A stretch of 64,000 bases of DNA from assembly GCA_021234155.1 (NCBI GenBank), contig JAJEKV010000004.1, positions 3,722,109 through 3,786,108 on the forward strand, written 5' to 3'. The translations under genes were made by a program, and so were the position numbers. The stretch is from Isoetes taiwanensis (Eukaryota > Streptophyta > Lycopodiopsida > Isoetales > Isoetaceae). Below the pieces are notes generated by a model. It worked only from the letters and a program-made list of their open reading frames with translations. It was not told the DNA's origin and did no database searches. Positions within the stretch are counted from its first letter, which is position 1. Each line of letters begins with the position of its first letter. Shown here one piece after another: positions 1 through 11,900 of this stretch.

Positions 1-730
1 TTTGATTTATAATAAGATGGGAGAAGTACTCGAAGGAAGATTTTCGCAGTACTAAGGATTCAAACAAGTTTGCAGAGATGAATTCTCGGCTGTCGATTAG
101 TGAAAAAATGTTATGCGATGAAACGGTTGGAGAGCAGTTGGATCAGTTTTAAAGAATTTCAGGATTTGTGGAAATATCTGACCAATCTTTGCCGCCAAGG
201 GCAAGCTACTCAGATGATGTTAAAAGAGAAAATCCGGATCAGCCACCCTTGGTAATTTTCGCGCATGTCTGAATTTTTAAACCAGATGAAGTCCTGGCGG
301 CTCGATTATAATGCTGCTGGTGGAAGTTTATCAGAAAAAGATCTTATTCAGGAAATTTTGATAAACTTGCCTCCACAGTATGATATTATTGCAGGGAAAA
401 TCAGATTTGATGAGACAATTGGTTTAAATACTGCCTCTATATTGTTACAGCAGGAAGAAGTAGTGATCAAACAAAAACAGAAGCTGCCAAGAACAGTTGA
501 ATTACTCCAAGGCCACTCCTCCCAAGTCTGATAAACCATCTACTGGCCAGAGGTCCTCTGTTCCCAAATCTGAGCAGAAATCAAAATCTGATAAAAGAAA
601 TTTTAAATGCTACAATTCAGGAGAAAAGGGACATTTCAAGTATGAGTGTCCTAAACCTAAAAAGGACAAAGCTGGTGGCAAGTCTAAGACTGCTAAACAG
701 GAAGCGAAAGTGCAGTTGCTTGTGCACTAG
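1..730 (+). pseudogene. copia gag remnant, left copy
   Basis: Matches the gag of the right-hand element (48464 onward). The best open stretch is 265-531, followed by a second frame from 497 to 730 that carries the nucleocapsid zinc knuckle. The first Cys pair of the knuckle is disturbed: the sequence reads CYNSGEKGH where the right copy has CYNCGEKGH. Frame breaks before 265 and near 480 stop a continuous capsid. In copia elements gag forms the cytoplasmic particle that packages element RNA. Confidence 0.85.
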
Positions 731-859
731 AAGTTTGTCCTGATGAATATTTGAATCTAGTAGTTCATGAGATTTGTTCTGATGCAATATTCCAAGTTTT
801 GATCTCATAGATCCAACTTCTGATATTACAGCAGATGAGAGTTTGCATGTCGCAGCTCA

Positions 860-3800
860 AAGTCCTTTCCAACGGATGTATTTTGATTCTGGTGCTACCA
901 AACACATGGTAGGTAGCCCAGATGTTCTTATCAATGTTGAAACTTGTACGGGAGGCCAAGTTGCTTGGTAGTGGTGCAGCATTGCCTATCACAGGTAAGG
1001 GAGAGCTTGTTCTCCAAGCCCCTGATGCAAGTGTGAAAAGGGTCCGGATGCCATGCTCGTACAGGTCTGCAAAACAAATTTGTTGAGTGTATCAGAATTT
1101 GATAAGGCCGCAAGCATTTTTTTCTTTTCTAATGGTCGCTAGCCATCTTTTAGGAAAGAATCCATTTGAACATGATGACATCTATAAATATGATGTGCTG
1201 GCTGAAGCTGAATTGCAAAATGGCTTGTACTACCTTGATGGGCAAGTCAAGCATGCTGAATGTGGGATGATCGCCATGCTTTGAAAAAATGAGCATCTAT
1301 GGCATCAACGCTTTGGTCATGTGGGAGGATCCGCCATTGGATACCTCCAAGTTGAAGATGGTCAAAGGCTTGCCAAATCTGAAAACCTCAAAAGTTGGAC
1401 TGCCATGCATGCATTCTTGAAAAAACAGCCTAATCTGCCCTACCCCTCTCATGCCCGGCCATAGAGCCACAAGACATGGAGCTGCTGCACACAGATTTGT
1501 GCCACATGAAAGTTTCTTCTATAGGAGGCAAGTTTATATTTTTAACTCTTATAGATGATTACAGCAGGTATACTTGGATCTACACTCTGCATTTGAAGTC
1601 AGAAGTCTTGAAAAATTCAAAGCTTTTAAAGCTTGATTGAAAATCAGACTGATTTGAAAATCAAAGCTCTTCACAGCGATAATGCATGAGAATACATCTC
1701 TAATGCATTTGATGAATTTTGCTGGAACATGGAATTCATAGGCAGCTAACAGTTCCGCTTTGCTCATCAACAGAATGGGGTAGCAGAGAGGCTTAATAGA
1801 TCCTTGTTGATCTTGTTTGCCAATGCTTGCGCTGCGCCAAATTACCTAAAAAGTTTTGGGGAGATGCAGTTCACACAGCTTGTTACTTGGCCAATAGAGC
1901 ACTCACTAAAAGCTGTAAAATGGAAAGACACCATTTGAGGCATTTTATGGCACTAAACCGGATGTGTCACACTTAAGAGTGTTTGGATGCGGGCATATGC
2001 ATCTTTGCCACTTGAGCAGCTAAAAAAAATTTGGGAAATTGCATGATAGGGCACTAAAACCATTTTTATTGGGTATCCTTCGAACAAAAGGGTTACAAAC
2101 TCTACGATCCTATCACCAATAAAGTTATCATCAGCCGTAGTGTCAAGTTCCTCGAAAATGCAACCTATGATGCATCCATTTGGGCTGATATGCCAGCTGA
2201 TCAGTTTGACCCAACATTGTTGGTTGACGAGCTTGTCGCAGCACCCAAGCTCTTTTGAAGAAACAATTCCTGCTCCAGTTTCAGCCCCTCCATCTTCTGC
2301 TGCTGATCTTGAAGATGTGGATTTGTATCCTGATGCATAAAGGTATATCACTACCTACTTTTGAAGTTAATCCGTTGATTATCATGCTGAAAATAATCAG
2401 TCTTTAACCCTCAATTTGCTGCCCGCCAAGAATTTAAATACCAGCATAATTTAGAAGCTCGCGGCATCTTCTTCTCCTTGAAAAGGCAGTGTAATCTTGC
2501 TTTGTTTACAAAGTTGTGGATCATAAAGATCCGGCCCCTCATATCAGGAAGCTATTCAAGAGGAAAAAAAGTGGCAAAAGGCCATGGCTGAAGAATACCA
2601 TATGCTTCTTGAGCAGAATACATGGGATCTTGTTGATTTACTCCTCCTCACAAACGCCATTGGAAATAAGTGGGTTTTTTCGCACAAAATTCCATGCTGA
2701 TGGGTCTATCTCCAAGTATAAAGCCTGCTTGGTCGCTAAAGGTTACTCGCAACAAAAAGGGATTGATTATGAGGAAGTCTTTGTTCTGTCATACAAGACG
2801 CTACTGTTAGAGCAGTAATAGCATTGGCAGCTATGAAAGGATGGTCACTCTTCAAATGGATTTCAGATCTGCTTTTTGAACGGTGATTTACAGGAAGAAG
2901 TTTATATGCACCAACCTGTGGGTTTTGAGGTTAAAGGCAAGGAGCATTTGGTTTGGTAAGCTCAAGAAGAGCCTTTATGGCTTAAAGCAAGCTCCCAGAT
3001 GTTGGCATCATAAAGCAAATCAGTTTTTGGCTAATGGTTATCGCCGGCAATGCTGATCCTAATCTTTATTTTGCAGTCGCAGGCCAGTCCTTGTCCATTG
3101 TGATCCTCTATGTTGATGATTTGATCATCAATGGTGATGGGTGATGCAGAACTTTTATTGAACAGCTCAAGATAAATCTTGTTAAACACTTTCAAATGAC
3201 TGATTTGGGTCTCATGCACTATTGTTTAGGGCATTGAGATATGGCAGCAGACAGGAGGTATTTTCCTTTCACAGAAAAAAGTACATTAAAGACTTACTAC
3301 AACAGTTCAACATGCAAAATTGCAGGTCAGTTGCTTCTCCACTTGAGCCGGCCTCAAACTTGATCTCAATCTTGATGAGATTGAATGCAATGATACGCTG
3401 TATCAGTGAGCTTGTTGGTGCGCCATCTATTTGACAGTGAGCAGGCCAGATATTGTTTTTGCAGCTGCACTTTTAGTCGCTTTATGGCCACGCCCAGGAA
3501 ATCTCATTGGCTTGCTGCCAAACGCTTTTGGCCTACTTAAGAGGTACATTAGATGAAGGTATTTTTTATGCTAAATCTTCATGATTCAAGGCTGCAGATT
3601 TTATACTGATGCCGATTATGCAAACTGTTTAGACTCTAGGAAGTCTACTACAGGCATGGTTACGCAAAGTTGGCCCAAATGTGATCACCTGGCTTAGCAA
3701 AAGCAGTCCACTGTCTCTAAGAGCACAACTGAGGCAGAAATAAAAGCATTAAGTACAGGAGTACAGGAAATGCTTTGGCTTAACACTCTATTTGCAGATT

Positions 3801-4076
3801 TGCATGTACCGCTTATCACACGCCACGCCTGTATTGTGACAATCAAGGGTGCTATCGAGCTGACCAAAGATTACCGCTTCCACCCTAAGACAAAAACACT
3901 TGATGTTCTTCTATGTTTTGTTCGAGAACAGGTCCAGCTCGTACATGTTCCTAACTCATTGCTCTTCTGATAACCAGGTTGCCGACGGCTTCACAAACCA
4001 CTTGTGGGTCAGAAATTGAACGCTTAAGAAGGCTTTGGGCATGATGAAGTATCAGCTGAAGGGAGAGAATCTCTAA
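860..4076 (+). pseudogene. copia pol remnant (PR-INT-RT-RH), left copy
   Basis: Segments recognisable in order are the aspartic protease motif DSGATKHM near 885-910, the integrase zinc-binding and catalytic core near 1300-1850, reverse transcriptase from about 2690 with its YVDD box near 3110, and RNase H near 3600-4010. The frame changes many times over short distances. The order with integrase before reverse transcriptase is the copia order. The indels fall at the same kinds of places (CG sites, A/T/G runs) as elsewhere in the left duplicate, so part of the decay may be sequence error. Confidence 0.85.
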
Positions 4077-4174
4077 CAGAATTTTCAGCTTTTTCTTCAT
4101 CAAGAAACCAAACCATTCCCTTCCGCTTGTTTTTTTATGTTCTTGTCTTTATCTCTCATATGTTTCAGAGGGAG

Positions 4175-4374
4175 TGTTAGATAATGTGAAACATATGGTC
4201 TAAAGTGACACGCAGGTCATCCTATCAGTGTCACCATGTTGTGCATGGCACATTAGATTAAGCGTAAAATTTTGTACTGTAATTCAGTCAGGGCTTTCTT
4301 CAATAGAGTCGGTTCTTTGTGTCTCCTTGTGTCGACATATCTCCTCCTTGTGTTCAGATCAATCAACCCTAATA
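4175..4374 (+). repeat. 3' LTR of copia element, left copy
   Basis: Starts TGTTAGATAA just after a purine-rich tract (cagagggag) and ends CCTAATA, then ATTTA, the target duplication. It is about 200 bases, compared with 196 in both LTRs of the right-hand element; the extra bases are small insertions such as an added AG within the first 40 bases. Confidence 0.92.
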
Positions 4375-4379
4375 ATTTA

Positions 4380-6021
4380 TTGCTTAATAAGGAGCCCAAG
4401 CTAGACATGATAATTGGTAATGTCACCTAGCACAGGCTAGTCCAAAGGCTTTGCTCAAAAGGAGTATTAAGGCCTTTGCACCATAGAACCGCAGTGTAAT
4501 TTGGCTAACCTATCTTCAAAATACGTTTTGGATGGTGACCTAATGTATGTAAAGCGTAGAGATGTATCCATTAAGGAGATGTATTCATTAATTTATTTCG
4601 GTTCAAACAATCACCTAAGGCATGGCATTAAAAGAAAGATGGATAAAAAGCTGCTGCAACGCTGTATACAAACCATTAGTCTACTTGTCGATATACAGGT
4701 TGAAATCAACAGATTGTATGGTACTTTGAGATGAAATATAGGTATTCACTACGACAGACTACTATTATAAGTCAAAAGAGGTATGCTTTGCATTTGCCGG
4801 AAAAGTTCCATCATGCCAGTTCACAACATCAAATAGCCACCCTGCTTAATTACAGAGCCTGGCGACATAAAAAATATTCCTTTATATGCAGGCAGTTACA
4901 TTAAGTTATGTAACTGTTTCTGTTTAACTTCTATTATGGGCAACGAACTATTCACATGCAGTAACTAACCATAAAATGAAAAGTAAACGGCAAGATACTG
5001 TTGCACTTAGGGACAGTTAGAAACAAGGAAATCCTTCCATGTACCAGTTTTCACGAAGTCAAATAGGCAAATTTGAGCATCCATTTCTTCAAGTCCAATG
5101 ACAACTGATGAAATTTGGGACTTAAGGTACACAGAAAACACTCTTCACGTATCAGCTATGAGCTTGGTCATTTCAAGGCCAGAAAGGGTGTTTCAGTTTA
5201 AGGTTTAGCGTTTCAGTTTAGGGTTTAAGGTCTTGGTGCGATGTGGAGTATGAGAAAACATGGTAAGAGAGACTAGAAGAGGACAAGACCTAAAGGTCAG
5301 ATGATAATTTTTCTATCCAAAAACTCCTAGTTATCTATAGATAAGTCATGGTCTTGGTCGTGGTCTTACTGTGAGGTGGAACGGGGCATTTATTGTACCT
5401 TGACCCTTGACTCTGAGGTTGACCTTGAATGCATGTGATTTATTGATACAAGCGTAAAAATACCAACAAAACATTCATTCATCTTGTATTTGCAATAAAC
5501 TCTTCAAATCTACGCGGTTGACAACTAGTTAGCTTAGATTGCCACTCTTAGGCTTTTTTTGTCTTACTGCATATCAACAAACAAAAATACAAGAGGGATG
5601 TTTGATAAGAGATTACATGTTGAACTGGTTATGCTTAAAGCAAATGGACCAGAGTTCCCGGCTATAACACAATCATCTGCACAACAGAACATCAAATAGG
5701 AAAAATCTTCCCTGACTATATGCAATTAATTTTTGGCAATATTAAATGAACAATCATCATACTAGAAATATAAACCATACATAAATGTCATCCATAACAT
5801 GAGAGATGACATGTCTTACAATTGGACCACCTCTGCCACCTGTTTTCTCCTAAAGGTCCAAGGAAAGCAGAATTGACTTCCCCTTTCCTATGTTAATGAA
5901 GAGTCACAAGCCAGATAGTGTATGGAGAATGGATACCAAAGCAATCACATTAGCTTAATTTCCAAGATAGGAAACAAAATGATCAGCTCCCATCCGCTTA
6001 TTTCCACTCTGCTGTAAATCT
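4380..6021 (+). other. Unassigned sequence with a broken small reading frame
   Basis: Counterpart of 52893-54545. A plus-strand coding-like stretch lies at about 4501-4860; the right copy keeps two overlapping frames at 52989-53216 and 53134-53382. I recognise no domain. Near 5200-5235 there is a short TTTAGGGTTTAAGG-like run, too short to be telomeric. The rest is AT-rich with no supported gene. On the minus strand it lies within the large intron between the beta-rich domain exons and the TSP1 exons. Confidence 0.5.
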
Positions 6022-6221
6022 TGTTAGCAGTTAGGTTGTTCTAGTGATACGCCATACTGCTGATGTGACATTGTGGATGGCATACCTATATAAGCCATAG
6101 TCATGTCTTATTCTAGTTAGTGAGCATTCTCGCCGAAAGTGAGCTAGAGTCATCAGGGTGCCTGTCTTGCCTTTTGTATCTCTTTCCCCTTCATATCCAT
6201 GTATGATCCAAAATGTCAACA
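6022..6221 (+). repeat. LTR of a gag-bearing copia-like element, left copy
   Basis: Starts TGTTAGCAG and ends TGTCAACA. It is followed at once by TGGTATCAGAGCTC, a methionine-tRNA type primer-binding site at 6222. A TATA-like tataagcc sits near 6089. Length is 200 bases here and 194 in the right copy. I found no downstream LTR of the same family on the plus strand, so the element looks 3'-truncated. Confidence 0.8.
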
Positions 6222-7900
6222 TGGTATCAGAGCTCTGCATGGAGTGGGGATTAGGCAAATTTTGTTATGGCAGAATGTTCTTGACGATTCACATGCAGTG
6301 TAATGGATCTGCATTGGTAAAGATTCACAGGTAATATAACATATCTGCATTGGTGTTTTTGAACCCAATCTTTGCTCTGATCTGCAACTTTACTTGCAGA
6401 GATTTTCAGAGATTGCAAGATCATCCGACTGGAGGCTCTTTTTGCTAAAATCCTTTGTGATTTCGCAGTGCTTGAGCCACCTCATGTTCGATCTTTCTAG
6501 TATTCAGGCCGTTTTTCGCCCTCAGAAAGCTCCTCAGATTACGAATTTCCATTGTTGCCTAGTTTGTCGCCTAGGCTTATCTGATTAGTGTCCATGCCTT
6601 GTTCTTTAAACTTGTCGAGTTCCAGCATGGAAATTGGTAAAGGATGTCGATATTTGGTACATTTGGTCAAATTTTTGTTTTGTGCAACAATTGTTAATGC
6701 AAAGCAAGCTGAATTAAGCATCAGAAAAGACAGAGAAATTAGGACTTAAAAATACCAGGAATTGGGCCGCAGAATTGAGGTCGGATCTGATTTACTTGTA
6801 GGGTGTTTTTGACTGTTGTTGCTAAAGAACTAAGATCAACAAGTTTTGTTCAGAGCAAGATTTGTGATGTTTCCTTGCTAGATGAGCTCTCATTCTGGTA
6901 ATGATTTTGTTTTTTAAGATTGTTGCCATTCTAGAAAGGATTACCATTCAGGAGGGTTTGTGGCTTTTCTATACCATGGGAAATTCTTACACATGAACTT
7001 CTCAATGGTGAGAACCACCACTCCTGGTTTGACAATTTCGAGATTCATATTGGTATCAATCATCTATCTGAAGTTTTAAAACCTGCTTGGAATCCTGTTA
7101 TTCCAGATGACAAGGAGAAAGATTTAGCAGATCTCATTCTTCTTAAGGCTATAGTTTTAGATGATTTCAAGAGAGATCTCAGAACTGTTAAGATATTTCA
7201 GCATGCTTTGGAGTTTGTACAGCAAAAATTCTGTGCACCAGAAAGGAGCTAGGCAACAGGTTAATATCCAAAAGCAAATAATATAATCTCAAACTTTAGG
7301 ACTGTGCAAGCATGAGCAACTATCTTGGTCAGCTGAAGACTCTTAACGGACAACAACTTTGATGCTGGTGGAGAAATGGATGATGCTACTCTTTATTACC
7401 CATGCTCTCAATGGATTGTCAAAAAGAATATAGGTACATTACTGATTACTATGAGCTGAAAAAATGTATTCAGCTTACTTTTAAGCAGATGCAGCATCAA
7501 CTTATGGAGACAGAATCTAGGTACAAGAGAATCATAAGGAGGCAATAAACTACTCTACGGTACTGAATTGTAGAAAGTTCCAAAAGGATGTTGTATAACA
7601 TCTTAAGGAGCAAGCTCTCAAGGCTTTGAAATTTGAAACTCCAGGCAATCTTAAAGCAACAAGGTTCAGCACTTACAGCATCTAATTGTCATATTGATTT
7701 TTGTTACACGCTTGTCAAGGTACAGAACAGCCTCTAGAAAATGTTACGGAACAGTTGCATCATTTTCAAGATACATCTATAGTGCTGGAAAAGGACTTGA
7801 AGGTAGCCAATGCACAGGTAGAGCTAAGAACAGTAGCAGAGCTATATTCTTCATTGAAAAGGAGAATTGGCGCTGTTAGGCTCGCTTAGGCAGGCGGTCG
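6222..7900 (+). mobile_element. LTR element internal region with gag, left copy
   Basis: After the primer-binding site comes a leader of about 700 bases. The gag-like frame starts near 6970 with the LNGENHHSW motif typical of copia gag N-termini, continues through KPAWNPVIPDD, and resumes near 7360-7520 with a frame-broken ALNGLSK-EYRYITDYYE segment. Gag ends in a coiled-coil-like stretch near 7590-7880. No protease, integrase or reverse transcriptase follows, so this is a truncated or non-autonomous element. The right copy at 54740-56410 has longer open frames. Confidence 0.7.
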
Positions 7901-8587
7901 CCTCCCGCCTAGACTGATCTGAAACCAGCGGGGATATGTCTGCCTCTTTGAATAATGGATGCTAGCAGGGCTGAAGGTGTTTATGTCTCCTATAAGCAGT
8001 GAATCAGATCTGTTCTTGGTGCTAGCTTAGTCGCCTTCTTCTAGACGGTCCTAATTTGCTGCATCAGGTAACCCACTTACGTGATTTCTTCTTTGGTAGC
8101 ATGCTTCTCAGGTCTTCTTGACACGCCTAAAAGGGTAGGCCCAAATCTGGGATGTTGGCTTACAAGGTGTAGGAGGAAAATAGTTCCACTAACATGGCTT
8201 CCTTCTATGGAAGAATGCACTATGTCTATAGACAGTCTGAAAGGGCAGTCCCAAAGATTGGGAAGTTGGTTTTATAAGTAAAAAGAAGGAAGATGCTTCA
8301 AATTTGGGGACAGGTGTCTGACTGGCTATCTACAGCAGGGAATATTAAAAACTGTGAATGGGATAGTAAACCCTTTGTGCCTGTGCCTGTTCTTCTCCAT
8401 TTCCTTGCTAGCTGGAAGGATCAGTTTTAATGGTAAAGTTTATTTAAGAGACAACTTCCATATGTGAGTTTTTGTATTGTGAGTTCATTTAGAGGCTTCA
8501 TGCATACCACTAGAGTGATGTTTCAGGATATATAATCCCGACAATGCAACATTCTAATTACTAGGGTTCATGATCCTTCCAAAGTGG
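7900..8587 (+). other. Unassigned segment after the gag element
   Basis: Counterpart of 56410-57100. The right copy has a 78-codon plus-strand frame at 56718-56954 (starts MASFYGRMHYVYRQS, ends FLASWKDQF) that is broken here near 8275 and 8330. I recognise no family. It could be element tail or captured host sequence. No splice-consistent exon of the minus-strand subtilase gene was found in it. Confidence 0.35.
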
Positions 8588-8589
8588 AA

Positions 8590-8787
8590 GGTGGTCTTAC
8601 AATTGTAAAACTTTAATCATTTGAACGAAAAATGTTAGAAATTGTAAAACCTTAATTATCCAAATGAAAATGTGTGGCTGAAGGTGGTCTTAGCAATTGT
8701 AAAACTTTAAACATTTGAACGAAAAATGTTAGAAATTGTAAAACCTTAATTATCCAAATGAAAATGTGTGGCTGAAGGTGGTCTTAC
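8590..8787. repeat. Two 93-base tandem units carrying copies of a splice donor
   Basis: Units at about 8590-8682 and 8683-8776 each begin ggtggtctta on the plus strand. The third occurrence of that sequence, at 8777, is the real splice donor of the exon at 8788-8961 (minus strand AATT|GTAAGACC). The sequence just left of unit 1, atccttccaaagtggaa, repeats the 3' tail of the same exon. The right copy has the same structure at 57111-57298. Confidence 0.85.
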
Positions 8788-8961
8788 AATTATATAAGTT
8801 CTGATCCTTCCAAAGTGGAACTTTGATATAAATGACTGTACACTGCAAGTGTCATCGCTGCAGCTAATCTGGTTTAGAGACGTAGCAGTCTTCTTTTCAT
8901 AGATCGACATAATGGAGTCAAACTGCGTAGTGTATCTTAGGATAATGAAATGGAAACAAAC
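8788..8961 (-). CDS. Exon: beta-rich domain, CNDDTC segment, left copy
   Basis: Reads FDSIMSIYE, NQISCNDDTC and WKD-TYII, then a donor AATT|GTAAGACC. The CNDD.C signature after a D-[ST]-x(2)-[ML]-x-[IV]-Y strand resembles a beta-sandwich repeat seen beside proteases in eukaryotic and bacterial secreted proteins; that assignment is by pattern only. The acceptor ttag|GTT fits phase 0 after the preceding exon. The 5' third differs from the right copy and is frame-broken. Confidence 0.72.
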
Positions 8962-11900
8962 CTAACGGAAAAAAAAATAGAATAACATAAACCTTAACTG
9001 CTTGTTCTCCTATATATTCATATGAGCTGCACGAACAAGTAGTCACGCACATAGCAAACATCAGCAATACATGTGCCAAGAGATCAAGAATTTTATAACT
9101 ATAAGTAAAACTAAGAACTGCTTTGTCATCTTAGTGATTCAGGAACAAAGAACACACGTTGTCCTAAGTTCTTTAATGAATGCAAGCAAAGGAGTTATGA
9201 TATTACTCAAAGTGAATTTTCATGTACATTAAGAGTAGCACATTACCATGTTACTAGCTGCTTTGTATTGGAAAACAACATCTGGGCCTGAATTATGACA
9301 TGAATCAAAGCTTTCATCATAAACATTCTTGTAAACTGCAGAATTATCTATATAATAAAATGGTACTGATGGAATTATTTTCGGATTTGATGATGTTTGC
9401 CGCCAAGGGTTAGATAAACTCCATTTGCATATATCTGCAGAACAACATATATGAACTCATCACTTCCACAAAAGATCTAGGATGTGTTTTAGCATCTAAA
9501 ATGATGTTAAGCATATAAAACGACATGGCCTATAAACACTGAATCCTACCACCTTCTAAGGTTTGTTGAATGTTACTATTTCTAGAAAAGGAGGATAGAC
9601 TGGGTAGATACCAAACCAGCTCCTCTTGCTTGCTTATTACTTCACAGTGTCCATTATACTACCATCTAACAGCACAAAAGGCAAGCCATATTAAGGTCAA
9701 CAATTGAGCAGTAGCAAAGACAAATTAATAACGCATCTAATGTTGTCATGTCTATTATAATTTGCTGGTCTTTTCTGGCAGGCCCAGAGATTGCATGTAG
9801 TCATAAGGAATGATCAAGGAATTGTTTGACGAAAAAATGAATATATGTGGGTAATGGAAATGGTAGAATGGAAAAGGGGAACAGATAGTCATCGTAAAAT
9901 GACATTTGACAATGAATGCTGCCTCGAGCCCTTGGGAATTCCCTCCGAGAGCATTTTGGCAGGTGGAAATGAATCAAGTTGGGAGGTCACTGTAAGGTCC
10001 TGATGCAACCCTGACACTTGTTACCACACCTCTTTGTTTCATGGACACTAGCCTGCCCCAAAGGACAAGTTTTTATAACTGTGACCAATGAATGCTTTAT
10101 AAGGCATACATACCATTATCACGTGAAACCATCCTTCCTTCTAAAGTAATATTGAATCGAAGGTCTTTACTTATGAATGCCCAGGCAATCTTTGATTGGT
10201 GGTCCAAAAAATCTGCAAATGCAAATCATGTTAATTCAACCTCACAATAAGTAAAGGCTTTATGTTCTTAAGATATAAAATTTTGATTAATCAAAAGTTT
10301 TGGAATTGGTCACTACTCCATAGAGCTCCAAACCACGAAGCTAAGCAATTACGCCATCACTGGCCTTGTTACTAACCAGAATTTTTCGCCAATATAATGC
10401 TAATTGTTTGTGATACCGACCAGCTACTGCCAGCAGTAAAGGTAAGCTGGGATGGTGAAAAGTAGCCTACAAGGATCAAAAGTAAGAATTCAAATATGCA
10501 TAAATCCGGAAAAGAAGATGTTCAGAACATTAGCAACCCTAAACACATAGGAAGAAAAAGAAAGAACCAACTTAAACATAGAGAGAGAACAAGAACAAAC
10601 CTATTGTAGGATCAAAAATATGGCTTCAGAACAACACTATAGGTTGGGCTTGCTTTCAAGCTGCAACGAACAGAATATGTCAACCCCTCTGTTCCATTCT
10701 GAATTGACCTTGGATGAACATCAACTAGAGGCTGCCGGAGGTTTGTATTCACAAGCCTTGTTGATGTATCAGGCTTTGTGTTCTTTATGGCACTTGATTC
10801 TGAGGCATCAACAATAGCTCCTACAACATCTGAAGGTCTAGCGCCTGGATTTCTCCCAAGGTAGACAGCTGCAACCCCTGCCTAAAAAAACAAACCCAGA
10901 CAACTGTTTCACAAAGACAAAACACGCCACTGCTTCTAGATCATGTATTGAAACGCCAAAATGACTATAAAGACACAAAAGATAATTAAAGCTGTCACTG
11001 CATCTAAGCTTAAACAGTATATACTTAGCCTTACAACTAATGGCACATCATCAATCATGATCACCTCTTCTTCCTCCCACGGGGATTAGCAGCTAACATG
11101 AATGATGACGGGAGTCGGTCGAGAAAAGGACTTTCCAACCTCTTCTCCAACCGCCTCCTTCTTTGAATGACAGCCAGATGGATCATGTCATGCATGACTT
11201 AGAATTGAATTAGGTGTGCCATGTCATCACTGACTTCACATACTAATGCCTAGCGGAAAATTTTCAGCTTAAAGTTCAGCCACTTCAAACTTCTCTTGAG
11301 AAAATCTTATAGATTTTTGAACTATTCATGGGTTGTTGAATAAGGCCAAGCACAGTCAAGTTGCAAAATTGATGTTATATTGCAGCCTGCAATTGGGTCC
11401 TAGTTGTCAAATCATGTATCAATATGCAAGACTAACTAGGTTGCCTTGATACCTCTGCCTGACACTGCAAGATGAGCATATCAATAGGCTAAGCCATGAA
11501 GGTATGTGAAGTGTACCACCAAGTACAAGGTTGATCCTGATGCCTTCTGCAGTGCTTTAAGCAATCAGAAAATGAAAGATCGCTGTATACATATATGCTA
11601 GAATGAAAGAGATACACGAAATAGCTAGACATGAGTAAACTAAATAAAGAACTATCATGATGACTGGCTTTAGAGAGACTATGAGTAAACTAAAACAAAG
11701 AACTATCATGATGACTGGCTTTAGTGGAGAGCTATGCCAGCAACGTACAGGACATGCCTAGTCATCTAAGAACGATGACATGTCACATGTCATATGCTAA
11801 CATCCCCCTGATGACTAGCATGACACAACTAAAAAATCCTACTAACATCTCCCAGAAATAACATGTCCTAAATTCAGCATATAAAGAAAGCCATAGAATT

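Larger units (their letters stand above)
1..4374 (+). mobile_element. Ty1/copia element, 3' part, left copy
   Basis: Counterpart of the complete element at 47690-52887, missing the 5' LTR, primer-binding site and first codons because the window starts inside gag. It holds gag, protease, integrase, reverse transcriptase and RNase H remnants in the copia order, then a purine tract and a 200-base LTR. The 5-base target duplication ATTTA follows at 4375-4379, as in the right copy. Many frame breaks relative to the right copy make it non-coding as written. Confidence 0.93.

Noticed and set aside
5190-5235. TTTAGGGTTTAAGG-like run suggesting an interstitial telomere repeat.
   Set aside because: Only one or two imperfect units.
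5811-5880. Minus-strand stretch (LGPLGEKTGGRGGPI, also at 54345-54412) with an acceptor and a donor GTAAGA.
   Set aside because: Left out of the exon list: its phase leads nowhere towards the TSP1 exon at 47613, and the peptide matches no family I can name. It could still be a missing exon.
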